From contig NC_052018.1 in assembly GCF_015832195.1 (NCBI RefSeq), positions 70,245,666 to 70,309,665 of the forward strand: a stretch of DNA of 64,000 nt, written 5' to 3'. The translations under genes were made by a program, and so were the position numbers. Numbering within the stretch: the stretch's first letter is position 1; every line of letters begins with the position of its first letter. This stretch comes from Motacilla alba alba. Taxonomy: Eukaryota; Chordata; Aves; Passeriformes; Motacillidae. The notes beneath the pieces were generated by a model, which was not told the DNA's origin, ran no database searches, and saw only the letters and a list, made by a program, of their open reading frames with translations. This document shows positions 1 through 9,937 of this stretch, piece after piece.

Positions 1-1073
1 GGATTTCTGATGTAAGAGTCAAGGGAAAAAAAACACCCTTTGGGTTGTCACTATTGGATCAGCTCTGCCACAATATTTATATTGCAATGGGTTCAACAGG
101 ACTCTGCACCAGTGTTCAGAAATGAAAATCTGGTTGCTTCCTTTAGACATATAAGGCATAACTCATTTTCATTAATTATCTGACAGAGGCCAGCTATAAC
201 AAAGCAAAAAAGAAACTTTAATTTGAAGATTAAGACCTTATAATTTCACTAGAAGCCAGTTACATTCCTGGAAAGGCTCAAATATTTAAATTTCCTTGCC
301 TCAGATTGCTCAGTTAATAGAGCCTATCAGCTATGTGATATCACTGTTATTTTCCTAAATGTGAGGCCACGTAAATTCCAACACTGCTGGAAGAGCTTTT
401 CACAGAAAAACAACTCAACTCCTATATTGGTCAGATACACTCATGGAAACAAAACGACGCAAAACAAAAATAAGGAAACAAAATAAAGCACATTTGGTAA
501 AAAAAAAAAGAGCCTTATTAGGCCCTCAAGTTCTAGAGAAAAATAGAGGTGTCTGAAACCATTCAGATGCATTTTTTTATAAGGGGAGATGACTGAGTGG
601 AGAACAAGCTTCTCAAATTCTGAAGAAAATGAAATCTGGGATATCTTCACTGCATTCCTTCTGTCTAAGGACTACTTCAAGTAGTAGTTCATAAGACTAA
701 ATATTTCTCTATGGTCTTCCACACAATCACAGCATCTTTTTTTTTCCCCAAGGATACGCTGAGGGGTGAAAGAACATGTGCTTAGTTAAGACAAACAGGT
801 AATCATAAATACTCAGGGAAGTGGTTTCTACAATAAGATGTACCACATGAAGGCAAGCTATTGCCTAGGTAGGAACCATGATCTGCAGATAAATTTCTAT
901 GAACATAAGTGCTCGTTTTATCACTGTTCTCAGAGGAGTCATCATTCACAGGCAACAGTGGAAAGTCTATGGCTTCAGCTTCCAAAACAGCAAGAGGGAC
1001 AGAACTATACCTTCTTGTTCCAAAGGATGGCACTTGCCAAAGGGCCAAAGTGACTTTTACATAACTTTTCTGT

Positions 1074-1130
1074 AGAATCATAGAACAATGTGGGTTGGAA
1101 GGGACCTTAAGGATCACCTGATTCAACTAA
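1074..1130 (-). mobile_element. CR1: CR1 retrotransposon, short 3'-end fragment
   Basis: The plus strand reads AGAATCATAGAA, then GGGTTGGAAGGGACCTTAA and a GGATCACCTGATTC stretch. This is the reverse complement of the avian CR1 3' terminus, which ends in repeats of ATTCTATGA and lacks a poly-A tail. The element therefore lies on the minus strand with its 3' end at the low-coordinate side. Only about 55 bp remain, consistent with the strong 5' truncation usual for CR1. Confidence 0.8.
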
Positions 1131-3068
1131 ACCTGGTTGCCTCTCTCCCTCTTTCTTTTTTATTTTATCTCAAGTAAATAGCAGAAATTATCAGCAATTT
1201 ACACAAGGAATATGAAATACAAATACCTCATTATATGGAAGAGAGATTATGGCACTCACCTTGAAGCAAGCTCTGACATGAGCTAGAATCTAGTAAAATT
1301 AGCTATTAAGCTAATGAGCATTACTGGTCATTGTCCTTTTGTGGCTTTGTTTCAGTAACACTCCAGCAACACAACAGTATCTGATATCACAGTAGGATAT
1401 CAACTACACAGGCTTTGTAGTCTGATTTCAATATTATTATCTTGTGCAATTAATTGTTTCTATTAAAAAAATAATGATTTAAAGTTGCAAAGATCAGTTG
1501 CAAACACAGTGCACTCCAGAACTATTACAGAAATTTACCCTGAGGAAAGGACTGCAATAAAAATAGTTCCAAAAATAAGTATTCATTCATAATTCTTGAT
1601 AGTTTCCAAAATATTATTTCAAAATTAACTTGCTACCTCATTATTCCATATCAATTCAGAGTAGTATGCGTTTTTAGCAGCAATCCATTATTATTGATTA
1701 GCGAACATATTCACATTTCTATTAAATAAAAAGAAATAAATGCAGTTTTCCAGTGGAAGGATTCTCAAATGCCAGGTAACACTCTTCAAAACTGCTAACA
1801 TGGGCCCTGACATTGCAAAGATGTATACAGCTAGGTTTAGCAATAGGTTTTCATAGTGAAGACTTCAGTGGTGTTTTCTAACACAGCAGCATTCAATGAT
1901 AACATTCATTAAGGGTATAAAATGAATGCTGGAAATCAACAGACTCTTAATTGCTGTCCCATGAACTGTTTTGCATAAATGGCTGAAGATGGCATATAAT
2001 TAAAGCTGCACTGAAAAAAAGCGGAAAGCAACGAATTAATTTGTTTAAACAGCAAACAAACAAAAAAAAAGATGGCCATTTTGCAGGCAGTAATTTTTAG
2101 TTTTTTCACTATGAAAACGAGATACAAAACACAAAATATGTATTCATCTGCCTAGTTAATAGTGGTGGTTACTTAACACTACACAATTAAAACTGTTAAG
2201 TAAACAAGTTACTAAATATTCACTAAACATTTATCATTTACTAAATATTTACTAAACAATCAAAAATGTTTAGCAAACCAGTTTAAGTGAGAATTTGCTT
2301 GGCTTGCCAACAAGAAATTTAAGACTTAAAGTTAGTGATTAATTAAGCTCTATATTGTAACAGGAACCAGTTTTCTACTAAGTACTAGCCAAAAAGGTTT
2401 TACTGATTTTCAAAAGCCTAAGAACCCCCATGTTTCTTCTCTATTGGAACTGTCCTGAAAAATAAGATTCTGAAAAGCTTTTAAAAAAAATATTCACCTG
2501 GTATCTTTGCAGCTTCTCAGTATTCAGCACCTGAACTGCTCTGGCCTGCCTCAGGTGGCCAGATCGTGCTCATTCTCAGTTGCAAGACCACACAGAGATC
2601 TAAAGCCCAGGAGACCCAGCAGGTTCTCTTTCAAAAGAGAAATATATCCTGTAGTATTTGGGATACAAACAGACTTGTGATTAGGTCTCTGAAATACTTA
2701 AAGAGACTGTTTCTGGGGACAGCTCTTCTCAGTCACAGTGACTACTACGTAATGAGGGAATTGCCTAAGAAGTTTTTGTGTGAGCTGTCACGTGGACATA
2801 AGTCAGGAAAATTCCTGTTCATGTACCACCAGGTAGGTTTAGCTTGTGGCAGAGAAGTGCAACTGACATTTGAAACAACAACGCTACGGTGCTTTGAAAT
2901 CTGAAATGCAATTCATCACCATTGCTTTCTTTCGCCTGCAGGTTCCTGTGTTTTCTTTGGTTTTCTTGGTAACATAAAAATTAGTGATGCTAGTACTGAC
3001 AATGAAGAGTTGAAGAGCATTGATTAAAAAGTAAATCAGGCCTCAGATACCATAAACTTATATTAAAA

Positions 3069-3094
3069 TACACACACACACACATATATATATA
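3069..3094. repeat. (AC)n(AT)n microsatellite
   Basis: About seven AC units run directly into about five AT units. It is a simple compound dinucleotide repeat and likely to be length-polymorphic. Confidence 0.9.
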
Positions 3095-3769
3095 AAGCAC
3101 ATATTTTTATTCATCTTCTAAGCTTCAGTGCTGATCTACAGATTGGGTGTTGTAGAAAGGCTGTTGACCTATAGATTGGCCCTGGGAAGAGAAACTTGGA
3201 GAGCTGCACCAAGCAAGAGGTCACCTGCACTTAAAGGTTACTCTATGTTTTTACCTGAAAAGTAAGATTTTCACATATTCCTTTGACTTCAGAAACAGCA
3301 ACATGAATGATACCACCAAGTCTTGCATTAGTTATAAGCCTATTACATTCAGTATTTATGCATATATATGCTTGGAAAGCAAGCAAGGAGTTTAAATTAA
3401 TTGCTTACAGTTGGCCTGAAAATGGTTTTCCCCAGAGAAAACTATAGTCTTCAACTTATGTCTTTGAACTTCTGGAGTACATCACCTCAAAAAGTAAGTT
3501 AAATTCTCCCTCAGATGCAAATACATGAAAATGGTATTTGCACAAATTTCTCTTGATTCATATCCTCACTGGATTTGCTTTTAGCAACAGTGAAATTTCA
3601 GCATTCAATGGAGCATGAAAAGAAAATCACAAGGAGGAACGCTGGGGATCAGTTGGAAACACTGGTCTTTAGCTGTATAACTGATACTCTAATATTTAAA
3701 AGTGCTCATACATTTAATTAGCTAAAACCCACACCAAACTCTTACCTTAAAAGGCTGTCAAAATCTATA

Positions 3770-3950
3770 AGCAGGAACAGTCTGCCCAGAGGAGTTAGGA
3801 GTACCCCATCTCTGGAAGTGTTCAAGGGCAACCTGGATTAGGATTTGAGCCAGCTGTGCAGTGAATGTGTCCTGGCCTATGGCAGGGGGAGTTGAAACTA
3901 GGTGACTTTTAAGGTCCCTTCTTACCAAAATTATTCTATGGTATAATTCT
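3770..3950 (+). mobile_element. CR1: CR1 retrotransposon, 3'-end fragment
   Basis: The plus strand carries the familiar CR1 tail: a GTCTGCCCAGAGGAG segment, then CTGGAAGTGTTCAAGG, then GGCAGGGGGAGTTGAAACTA, then AAGGTCCCTTCTTACC, ending TTATTCTATGG. It is about 180 bp, 5'-truncated and diverged, with no coding capacity left. Frames crossing it on either strand are incidental. Confidence 0.85.
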
Positions 3951-5972
3951 GGCATACTCAGACAATTATGCCTTCTGAGCAATCTTCAGGCTATTCAGCC
4001 AATGTGTTCTCATATGTTACTGATATTGGTGACAGCACTTAAATTGCCCATTCAGGTCAAGACCTAATGTGCTACACACTGGATGAGTACTATATTGAAA
4101 TTTTGTGCATTAAAATTATATGGTTTATTTTGTTGCTGCTGAAATAACTATGACTAAACATGAAAAATATGAAAATTAATATTTAAAGTAGCAGGGAGAA
4201 GCAAAGCCAGAGAACTTCATTTAGGGGACACAATCTTTCCCTTTTACCTGAACATCATGTCTCTTAAAAGTTATCACTGGGACAACCTGGAATTATTCAC
4301 AAGGTGGAAGTCTCAGAGAAATGTACGTTGCAAGCCGTGATCCACAGACAGCGGTCAATTCCTAATAAACACAACTAAGAGGAGTTAAAACTACATACCA
4401 TTCTCTTCTTTCTGCAGGTATGGAAACGTCTGTAAGCACACAAAAAATGTAAGTGAATAAATGAGGAAGGCCAAGGCCCATACAATCCTGATTTGTCCAT
4501 AATAAGTCTATGAACACATGCTAAGAATACACTGATGTCCCAGCTTTAAAAGAAAGACCCTAATCTTAAACAAGGAGTAGAAGCAGGTGATCTGTAGGAA
4601 GAAGATTGCAAAATAGGGATAGCTGGCTCAAGCCCACGTGAATGTATTAAAATACTAATCACATAATGACACACTGTGATATTGAATCACCAGAAAATAG
4701 ACCTAGTTAGAGAAAAATGAATGTTTGGCAAAGGTGATAGTTGTGAACATTTCCTGTGGAAACAAGCACCCTGCCAATTGCTACAATCATTAAAATAGAT
4801 GAGGCTTCCATACTGACCAGGAGGGCAGTCCAAGAGTTTTTTGACACCTGTATTTCTCAAGTACAGAAAAGCTCTCAGGGAACTATACTTCGAAAAATAT
4901 TTAGAAAACTAATTCCAACTGACAATGCTGTGAAATGGAAACTTAAAATACGGCTGTTCACCTCCAAACTTGCCTCTGCTCTTCAACTGAAGTCCCAGGC
5001 TTCCAGAGGCAGAAGTCATGAGAATTCACATAACCTTCATGGAAGAGAATGGCAGTGCTCATACAGCTCTAACAACAGCTTCATCTCCATGCAACAAAAA
5101 GACTGTCAATGGGATCTGCAAATTTCATGGCATTGTTTTGGGGGCTTTTTAATTAAAGCCTTTGATCCCTATGTTCTAACTAAAAGAAAAAAAAAAGTGA
5201 AAGTCAACATAGCTATTACTGATAATGAGAATTTCACAAATATTGAGCTCTGTTATATCTGTAGCTGCATAAGATGCATGATTCTGCAATCTGACTGCAT
5301 CTTACCTGTTTGTTCCCCTCTGCCTTTATATTTGAAAAATCAAATCACATTCTGCAAAATATTCCCCATGGGACACATATGAATATTTGATTTAGACTGG
5401 AGAGCAGTTAACCACATAATTAGTTACCCTGGAAATCAAAGAATTCAGAAAAATAAGAACTACCAGATTAGACCAGATTAGAACACTCCTCTTTCTGAAG
5501 GTTGGCAGGTGCTATGGAGGGGAGCACAAAAAACCCTCAAGAAAAGTCTCCTCACAGCCTAAGGAGGGGCTAATTCAAATTCTGGATAATGAAGTTTAAT
5601 ATTATCTCCAGTATGCTTCCCATTTTATCACAATTCTAGATCTTATCACTGCTATTATGATTCCTTGAAATCTTCATCTCAAGAATAAATTACATGTTTT
5701 CTTCAATATTATTTCTTTTTCTATCAGTCTTTAATTGATGGCTTTTCAGCTTCTTTTCCTGTCTACCTTTTTTTCTCTTATGACCCCAGTAAGAAGAAAA
5801 CCTCTCTACCTGCCTAAGCAACATGTGCCAGTACTTTCCAATACTTTTGTTTCAACCTCTTTAAGGTAAACAGCAGAAACTCTTGAGGCTCTTTACATAT
5901 TGCCTGTACTCTTTCTCCTTGCTCATCTCAGAGCCTCCAGTAGTATTTTTTGAGAGCAGATAACTATAATTA

Positions 5973-6086
5973 CCCTAAATTTGCTGAAGGCATCCTAACA
6001 CGCAGGAACTACATTACATTATTCCGGTTCCCTAAATTTGCTGAAGGCATCCTAACACGCAGAAACTACATTACATTATTCCAGCT
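5973..6086. repeat. 57-bp tandem duplication, two copies
   Basis: The unit beginning CCCTAAATTTGCTGAAGGC occurs at 5973-6029 and again at 6030-6086. I see three differences between the copies (one in the CGCAG[G/A]AACT part and two at the end), so the duplication is fairly recent. The period is a multiple of three, which explains a repeated peptide in one plus-strand frame, but there is no other sign of coding. Confidence 0.9.
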
Positions 6087-6615
6087 CCTAAAATCTGGTT
6101 TGCAAGTGCAGTCAAACAGCAGAGGTCTTCCCTGAGCTGTGTACAGTCCCAAAATTACCAACCAATGTAACGTGAAAGTTGGCAGGTAATTTTAGGATTT
6201 TCAGGAAACATGAGGCTACTGTTTCTGATAACTGAATGACATTTATTGACATTTCAGCAAGTCACCTGGCTGGGACAGGTCTCCCTAGAGTAATGTTACA
6301 AGTCCTTTCTCAGTCTGTCCAATACAGACCAGTTTGTGTCTTAAGCACATTTTACTCCTCTCTTTTTCTTAAGCACTTCTTCCTCCTCTCTTTCCAAGGA
6401 ATTTATAAGAATATTAAATATTGGAGTTGCTACATAACCTTGAAGCATCCTGGTATGTTTCAAATTGTTCTCCAAGCAAGTTTTGAGGTCATGGTAACAC
6501 TATCTCAGTTTATCAGTGGTAGTTTCCCTAATGGAGTTTTGCTAAAACAAAAACAAGGAAATAAGCAAAAGCCTTCTGCATCTCTCAAACAATTTTATAC
6601 ACCCATCCATACAGC

Positions 6616-6633
6616 TATATATATATATATATA
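6616..6633. repeat. (TA)n microsatellite
   Basis: A pure TA dinucleotide run of about nine units in AT-rich sequence. Confidence 0.9.
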
Positions 6634-8714
6634 ACTAGTCTAAATGAAGTACAAAAAGAATGTGCTGCAATGAAAAAGAGGTAGATCTGACCCTACAGGC
6701 AATTTAGTTACAATAAAAAGAATGTCACCAAGAGAGATAGACTAAATAAATCTACATCAAACCATATTATGGACTTATTTTCTGCAAAGCACTTCCATTA
6801 TTAATGCAGTACATAATTATAATCATAGTGCATCCCATTGTCTACAAGGATGCAAAATAAGATGACAAAAAGTATCCAGGTTGCAATTTAAGCTTAACAA
6901 AAATCATTCGTTCGCAGTACTTCAGCCAAATAAATTTCCTAACTGCAAAGTCACAAGAAAAGTCCGTATCTCAAAACTAGATATCAGCCCAACTTGAAAG
7001 AGTATTCAAAGATGGTACAAAGCAGTTGTGGCAAAGTTGTCTTCCCACTTTAGATGATATATCCTATTCAGTCAGCTATTCAGCTGATGCAGATCAACAT
7101 GGCTCTCCTTAAACCATGCCATAGAGATGTATCTTTTCTTCTATGTGTCCTTCTATGTTCCTAGTAACTCAGATTTTAAATTGGCAACACATTCATTTAA
7201 CCTATTATTTTTAGACATACATTTATGAAACTCAGACACTTAGTATATTTATTCCCCACCATTAAAACTCAAGTATGTAATTTTGTTATTCATATTGACT
7301 TAGGAGAGAATATGTAACTAGACTAGCAGGCTTAAGCTTGCTATTAACTTTTTCAGACAGAGTTATAAATTTCAACAAATAGGTTATAATTGAGGAGCCA
7401 GCATGACCTTTATTATTTCAGAAGGTTCAGCCACGGCAGCTCAGTGTGACTTCAGCTAGACTATTAGTCACTCTGTCAGATAGAACCATTAACATCCAAC
7501 TCAGACTCGCATCCACATATGATCTGATCCTTAAAACTGGCCTGAATAAGCTTTACTCTCAAGAACAGCCCAAATCCAGGCACTGGAATTGCTCTTATAG
7601 AAATACCATACTCCCAGTGAGTAAAGTAGCAAATATTTGATATTTCTGTCATAATTGCAATCAAGGACAAAATAAAAAGGCTCTCACAGAAGAGTATTAG
7701 AATATTTATTAGTAAAATCCTATTTTCAATCAATCAGGACCAGTTCTCCCTCAGAGAAAAACTGAACTAGTACTGTGTGCCATGCATTCTTGTATCATTC
7801 TATTCCATTATTATGCACACTGCCAAACAGGTAATCGAGTAGTAAATATTTCAGAACATTTGCACTTAATACGTAGGGAAGTATAATATGAAAACAACCA
7901 CTCTATCAGAGCCAGTGTTTCCAGCAAAGCAATGATTTCTGTTACAGAACAATCCTTTTATCAACAAAAAACCCTGTGGTATTTCCAGTGACCTTAAGAC
8001 AACCAAAATAATGTTACAACTTCAATTAATTGGTAAACTATTCTAGAACTTTTTAATGCATACAACTGACATAAACATGATGAAAGATGGATGAAAAATA
8101 CACAAAAAGTACTAGTTGATATATTACAATGACTCGAGGCAATGCTTCCTTTGTAAATCATGTATGTGACGGAATACAGCTACACCTCTCTTCACATCGT
8201 TATCATTTGAAGTTTCTTTCTCAAGTGTACGCATATGGAAGAAACAGCTCCACTCGACATAGGAAAAGGCAACACATTCAGCTCAAGTGCTGCGAAAATT
8301 TGACAGAAATTTTCTCCTAAAACAACAGGAGCACACACTGATAATGCATTACTTGTGGAAATGGTATGTGCATGAGCGTGCAGGGGCTTTTACACAGCTG
8401 TCAACCCACGGTAATCACCGTCGCTAAGTGTGCCTGCAACACGAAGACAAATATTTGACCTATTTTCTTAGGAGAATTTAGCTGTCATCATTCTTAGCAC
8501 CACGCTCCCGTGAACCAGCCACTGCCAAAGGACTAAGGCAACGCGGGCATAGAATTCTTCGCCGAGAGTGAGAGCACTTCCTTCCACGGAGCGATGTTTG
8601 TTCCAGCGGTAAAGCGATCGGCCCCTCGAACCCACATCCCCCTGCCGGTTCCGGGCTGCGCCCGCTCGCCCCGGTCCTGGCAACCCCCCGCGCCCGTCCG
8701 TGCCGGGGACTCAC

Positions 8715-8944
8715 GTTTGTAGCTGGCGGCCCAGGGCTGGTAGCCGTAGTAGCCGGTGATGCGGAGGATGCGCTCCTCGATGGAGGTGAGCCCCACGGAC
8801 GCGCTGGTGAGGTCTTCCACGGAGCGGGACCACTTCAAGTCCTCTTTAATGGCCTCGTCCACCACCAGGTACTTGAGCTGCCGCAGCTGCGGGCTGATGT
8901 CGGACAGCCGCCGGGGGCTGACATCGGGGGAGCGCCGCATGCCG
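8715..8944 (-). CDS. Second coding exon of the same unrecognised gene
   Basis: On the minus strand this 230-nt exon follows a pyrimidine-rich acceptor ending CCGACCCGCAG and ends ACAAAC before the donor GTGAGT (8714-8709). Joined to exon 1 it encodes residues 18-94 and leaves one base for the next exon. The peptide looks like real protein, unlike the Pro/Gly/Arg-rich frames around it. It has a Ser/Arg-rich part with a RRLS motif (a PKA-type site by consensus), then a probably helical charged part (LRQLKYLVVDEAIKEDLKW), then SRSVEDLTS, then IEERILRITGYYGYQPWAA. No catalytic motif or transmembrane segment is visible in these residues. The same frame also stays open back through the intron, so translation could instead begin at the internal ATG 8940-8938, which has G at -3. 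I cannot name the family. Coding status is fairly secure; the product is unknown. Confidence 0.75.
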
Positions 8945-9212
8945 CTGCGGGTCGGGAGAGGGGCGTCAGCCCGGGGCCGCGCCGCCAGCGCCGCCGCCCT
9001 CCGCCGGCCCCGGGCGAAGTTGGCGGCGGGCGGCGGGACCCCCACCGGCAGGGGAGCCGGCCCGGGGCCGCGGCGCCCCCAACTTTCTCGCCGCCCTCCA
9101 CCGGAGCGACCCCCGGGAGCGGGCGGCGCCGCCGGCCAGGGTGAGGTGAGGTGGGGAGGTGTGGGGTGTCCCCGTCCCCCCGGCCCGCCCGCCCGGCCCC
9201 GCGGGTACTCAC
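8945..9212 (-). other. Short GC-rich intron 1 of the minus-strand gene
   Basis: This 268-bp interval starts GTGAGTACCCGC and ends CTCTCCCGACCCGCAG on the minus strand. Both ends match splice consensus. It lies entirely within the CpG island. Minus-strand frames through it translate to low-complexity Pro/Gly/Arg/Ala sequence, unlike the flanking exons. An alternative is that it is retained and acts as 5'UTR for the internal start at 8940. Confidence 0.55.
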
Positions 9213-9265
9213 AGCGTGGCGGCTTTGCCCCGCGCGGAGCCGTTGGGGAACTCCCGGATCCCCAT
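9213..9265 (-). CDS. First coding exon of an unrecognised CpG-island gene (partial gene)
   Basis: The minus strand reads an ATG at 9265-9263 followed by 17 full codons beginning MGIREFPNGS and ending in GKAAT, with two bases (CT) of the next codon. A consensus donor GTGAGT follows at 9212-9207. The reading frame stops immediately inside the intron (TGA at 9211-9209), as expected beyond a true exon end. The two leftover bases join the first base of exon 2 to make a Leu codon and continue in frame. The start context has C at -3 and G at +4, so it is only moderate. The frame stays open upstream as far as 9766, but that stretch is proline/arginine/glycine-rich GC sequence typical of a 5'UTR, so the ATG at 9265 is preferred. 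I do not recognise the protein, and no signal peptide or membrane segment is visible. Exon and splice sites are seen in the sequence; the gene model is inferred. Confidence 0.6.
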
Positions 9266-9641
9266 GGGGAGCAGCAGCGATGGCTGGGGGGCGCCCAGGC
9301 TTCCCGGCGGGGCGAGCCGGCGGCTCTCACCGGCCGGATAACACGCGGAAAGGAAGGAAAGGAGCGAGCGGGGGAAGGCGGCGCCCCCGTGGCAGAGGGT
9401 CCCCGGGCTGGCGCTGGCCCCGGCGGGAGAGGCAGGCAGGGAGCGAGGCGGGCGGGGATGGACGGACGGAGACGGGCGGGCCAGCGCTGCCGCCTGCGAG
9501 CCGCTGCCGCCTGCGGAGCGCCGAGCGCCGGCGGCGGGGGCCGGGCAGGGCAGGGCGCGCTCCGCGCCCCCCACCCCGCGCGCTCCCGCCGGCCGCCGGC
9601 AGGGGGAGCCCCCGGGCCCGCCGCCGCCACAAGCGGCCCTC

Positions 9642-9667
9642 GGGCGGGGCGGGGCGGGGCGGGGCGG
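9642..9667. promoter_or_regulatory. Tandem GC boxes (Sp1/KLF-type sites)
   Basis: Repeats of GGGGC make several overlapping GGGCGG cores. They lie about 380 bp upstream of the exon 1 ATG in the direction of the minus-strand gene. GC boxes are the classic Sp/KLF binding sites of TATA-less CpG-island promoters. The transcription start probably lies between here and 9266, but it cannot be placed from sequence alone. The run also has G-quadruplex potential. Confidence 0.6.
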
Positions 9668-9674
9668 CCTCACA

Positions 9675-9710
9675 CCCCTGGGTGGCTTCACCCCCTTGGG
9701 TGGCTTCACC
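9675..9710. repeat. Two-copy 18-bp tandem repeat beside the GC boxes
   Basis: The core TGGGTGGCTTCACC occurs twice with an 18-bp period. The copies differ by one base in the preceding C/T run. They contain CACCC/GGGTG elements of the kind bound by KLF factors, so they may belong to the promoter; that role is inferred. Confidence 0.6.
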
Positions 9711-9920
9711 TCCTGTGCGCCCGGCCGAGTAGCGAAGCCGTTCCCGCCTTTGTTCGGTGGCGACAAGCTTGGAACGGCGCGGGGGGGCCGGACAGCCCGA
9801 GCGGGGCCGGCTCTGAAGTGACCGTGGAGCCGATCTGACGAGGGGCACCACCTGGCTGCCCCCGTAAGGCCGCCGAACCAGCACCGGGGTCACGCAGCCT
9901 CCTACCAACTCACCTTTACC

Positions 9921-9937
9921 TTTTTTTTTTTTTTTTT
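9921..9937. repeat. Poly-T tract at the CpG island edge
   Basis: This is an uninterrupted run of 17 T on the plus strand (A on the minus strand), right where the CpG island gives way to AT-rich DNA. It is likely a nucleosome-excluding homopolymer or the remnant of a poly-A tail. No adjoining retroelement body could be recognised. Confidence 0.7.

Larger units (their letters stand above)
1..8469. other. AT-rich DNA downstream of exon 2: presumed intron 2 of the minus-strand gene
   Basis: The minus-strand gene must continue to lower coordinates, so all or most of this stretch is expected to be intron. I looked for an exon that accepts phase 1 from exon 2. A minus-strand donor-like GTGAGT exists near 1260, but the sequence in front of it has a poor acceptor and makes no convincing peptide. 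Another donor-like site near 5306 heads a segment closed in all three frames. Recognisable contents are two CR1 fragments, two short microsatellites and a 57-bp tandem duplication, listed separately. Everything else is unannotated AT-rich sequence. Confidence 0.5.
8470..9905. promoter_or_regulatory. CpG island covering the promoter and first exons
   Basis: CpG dinucleotides are dense and GC content is very high from about 8470 to 9905, while both flanks change abruptly to AT-rich, CpG-poor DNA. The island contains the two minus-strand coding exons, the short intron, the presumed 5'UTR and the GC-box cluster. Vertebrate CpG islands of this kind mark promoters of broadly or developmentally expressed genes. 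I see no TATA box at a sensible distance. Long open frames on both strands here, up to about 360 codons, come from the lack of AT-rich stop codons and are not genes. A divergent plus-strand non-coding transcript is possible but not shown. Confidence 0.85.

Noticed and set aside
1261..1291. Minus-strand GTGAGT donor near 1260 as a downstream exon of the CpG-island gene
   Set aside because: The acceptor has no pyrimidine tract, and the implied exon is about 30 nt with no convincing peptide.
4756..5382. 208-codon plus-strand frame in AT-rich DNA
   Set aside because: It begins at GTG, and the first ATG is more than 100 codons in. There is no recognisable domain and no splice or promoter context.
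5306..5395. Minus-strand donor CAAACAG|GTAAGA with upstream acceptor, as exon 3 of the CpG-island gene
   Set aside because: The segment between the sites has stop codons in all three frames.
8533..9630. Minus-strand 365-codon uninterrupted frame as a single-exon gene
   Set aside because: Only the part at 8715-8940 looks like protein. It is bracketed by consensus splice sites, and the rest is low-complexity island sequence and intron.
8756..9838. Long plus-strand open frame (about 360 codons) in the CpG island
   Set aside because: GC-rich DNA lacks stop codons in all frames. This frame is antisense to the two supported exons and translates to Gly/Arg/Ala/Pro low complexity.
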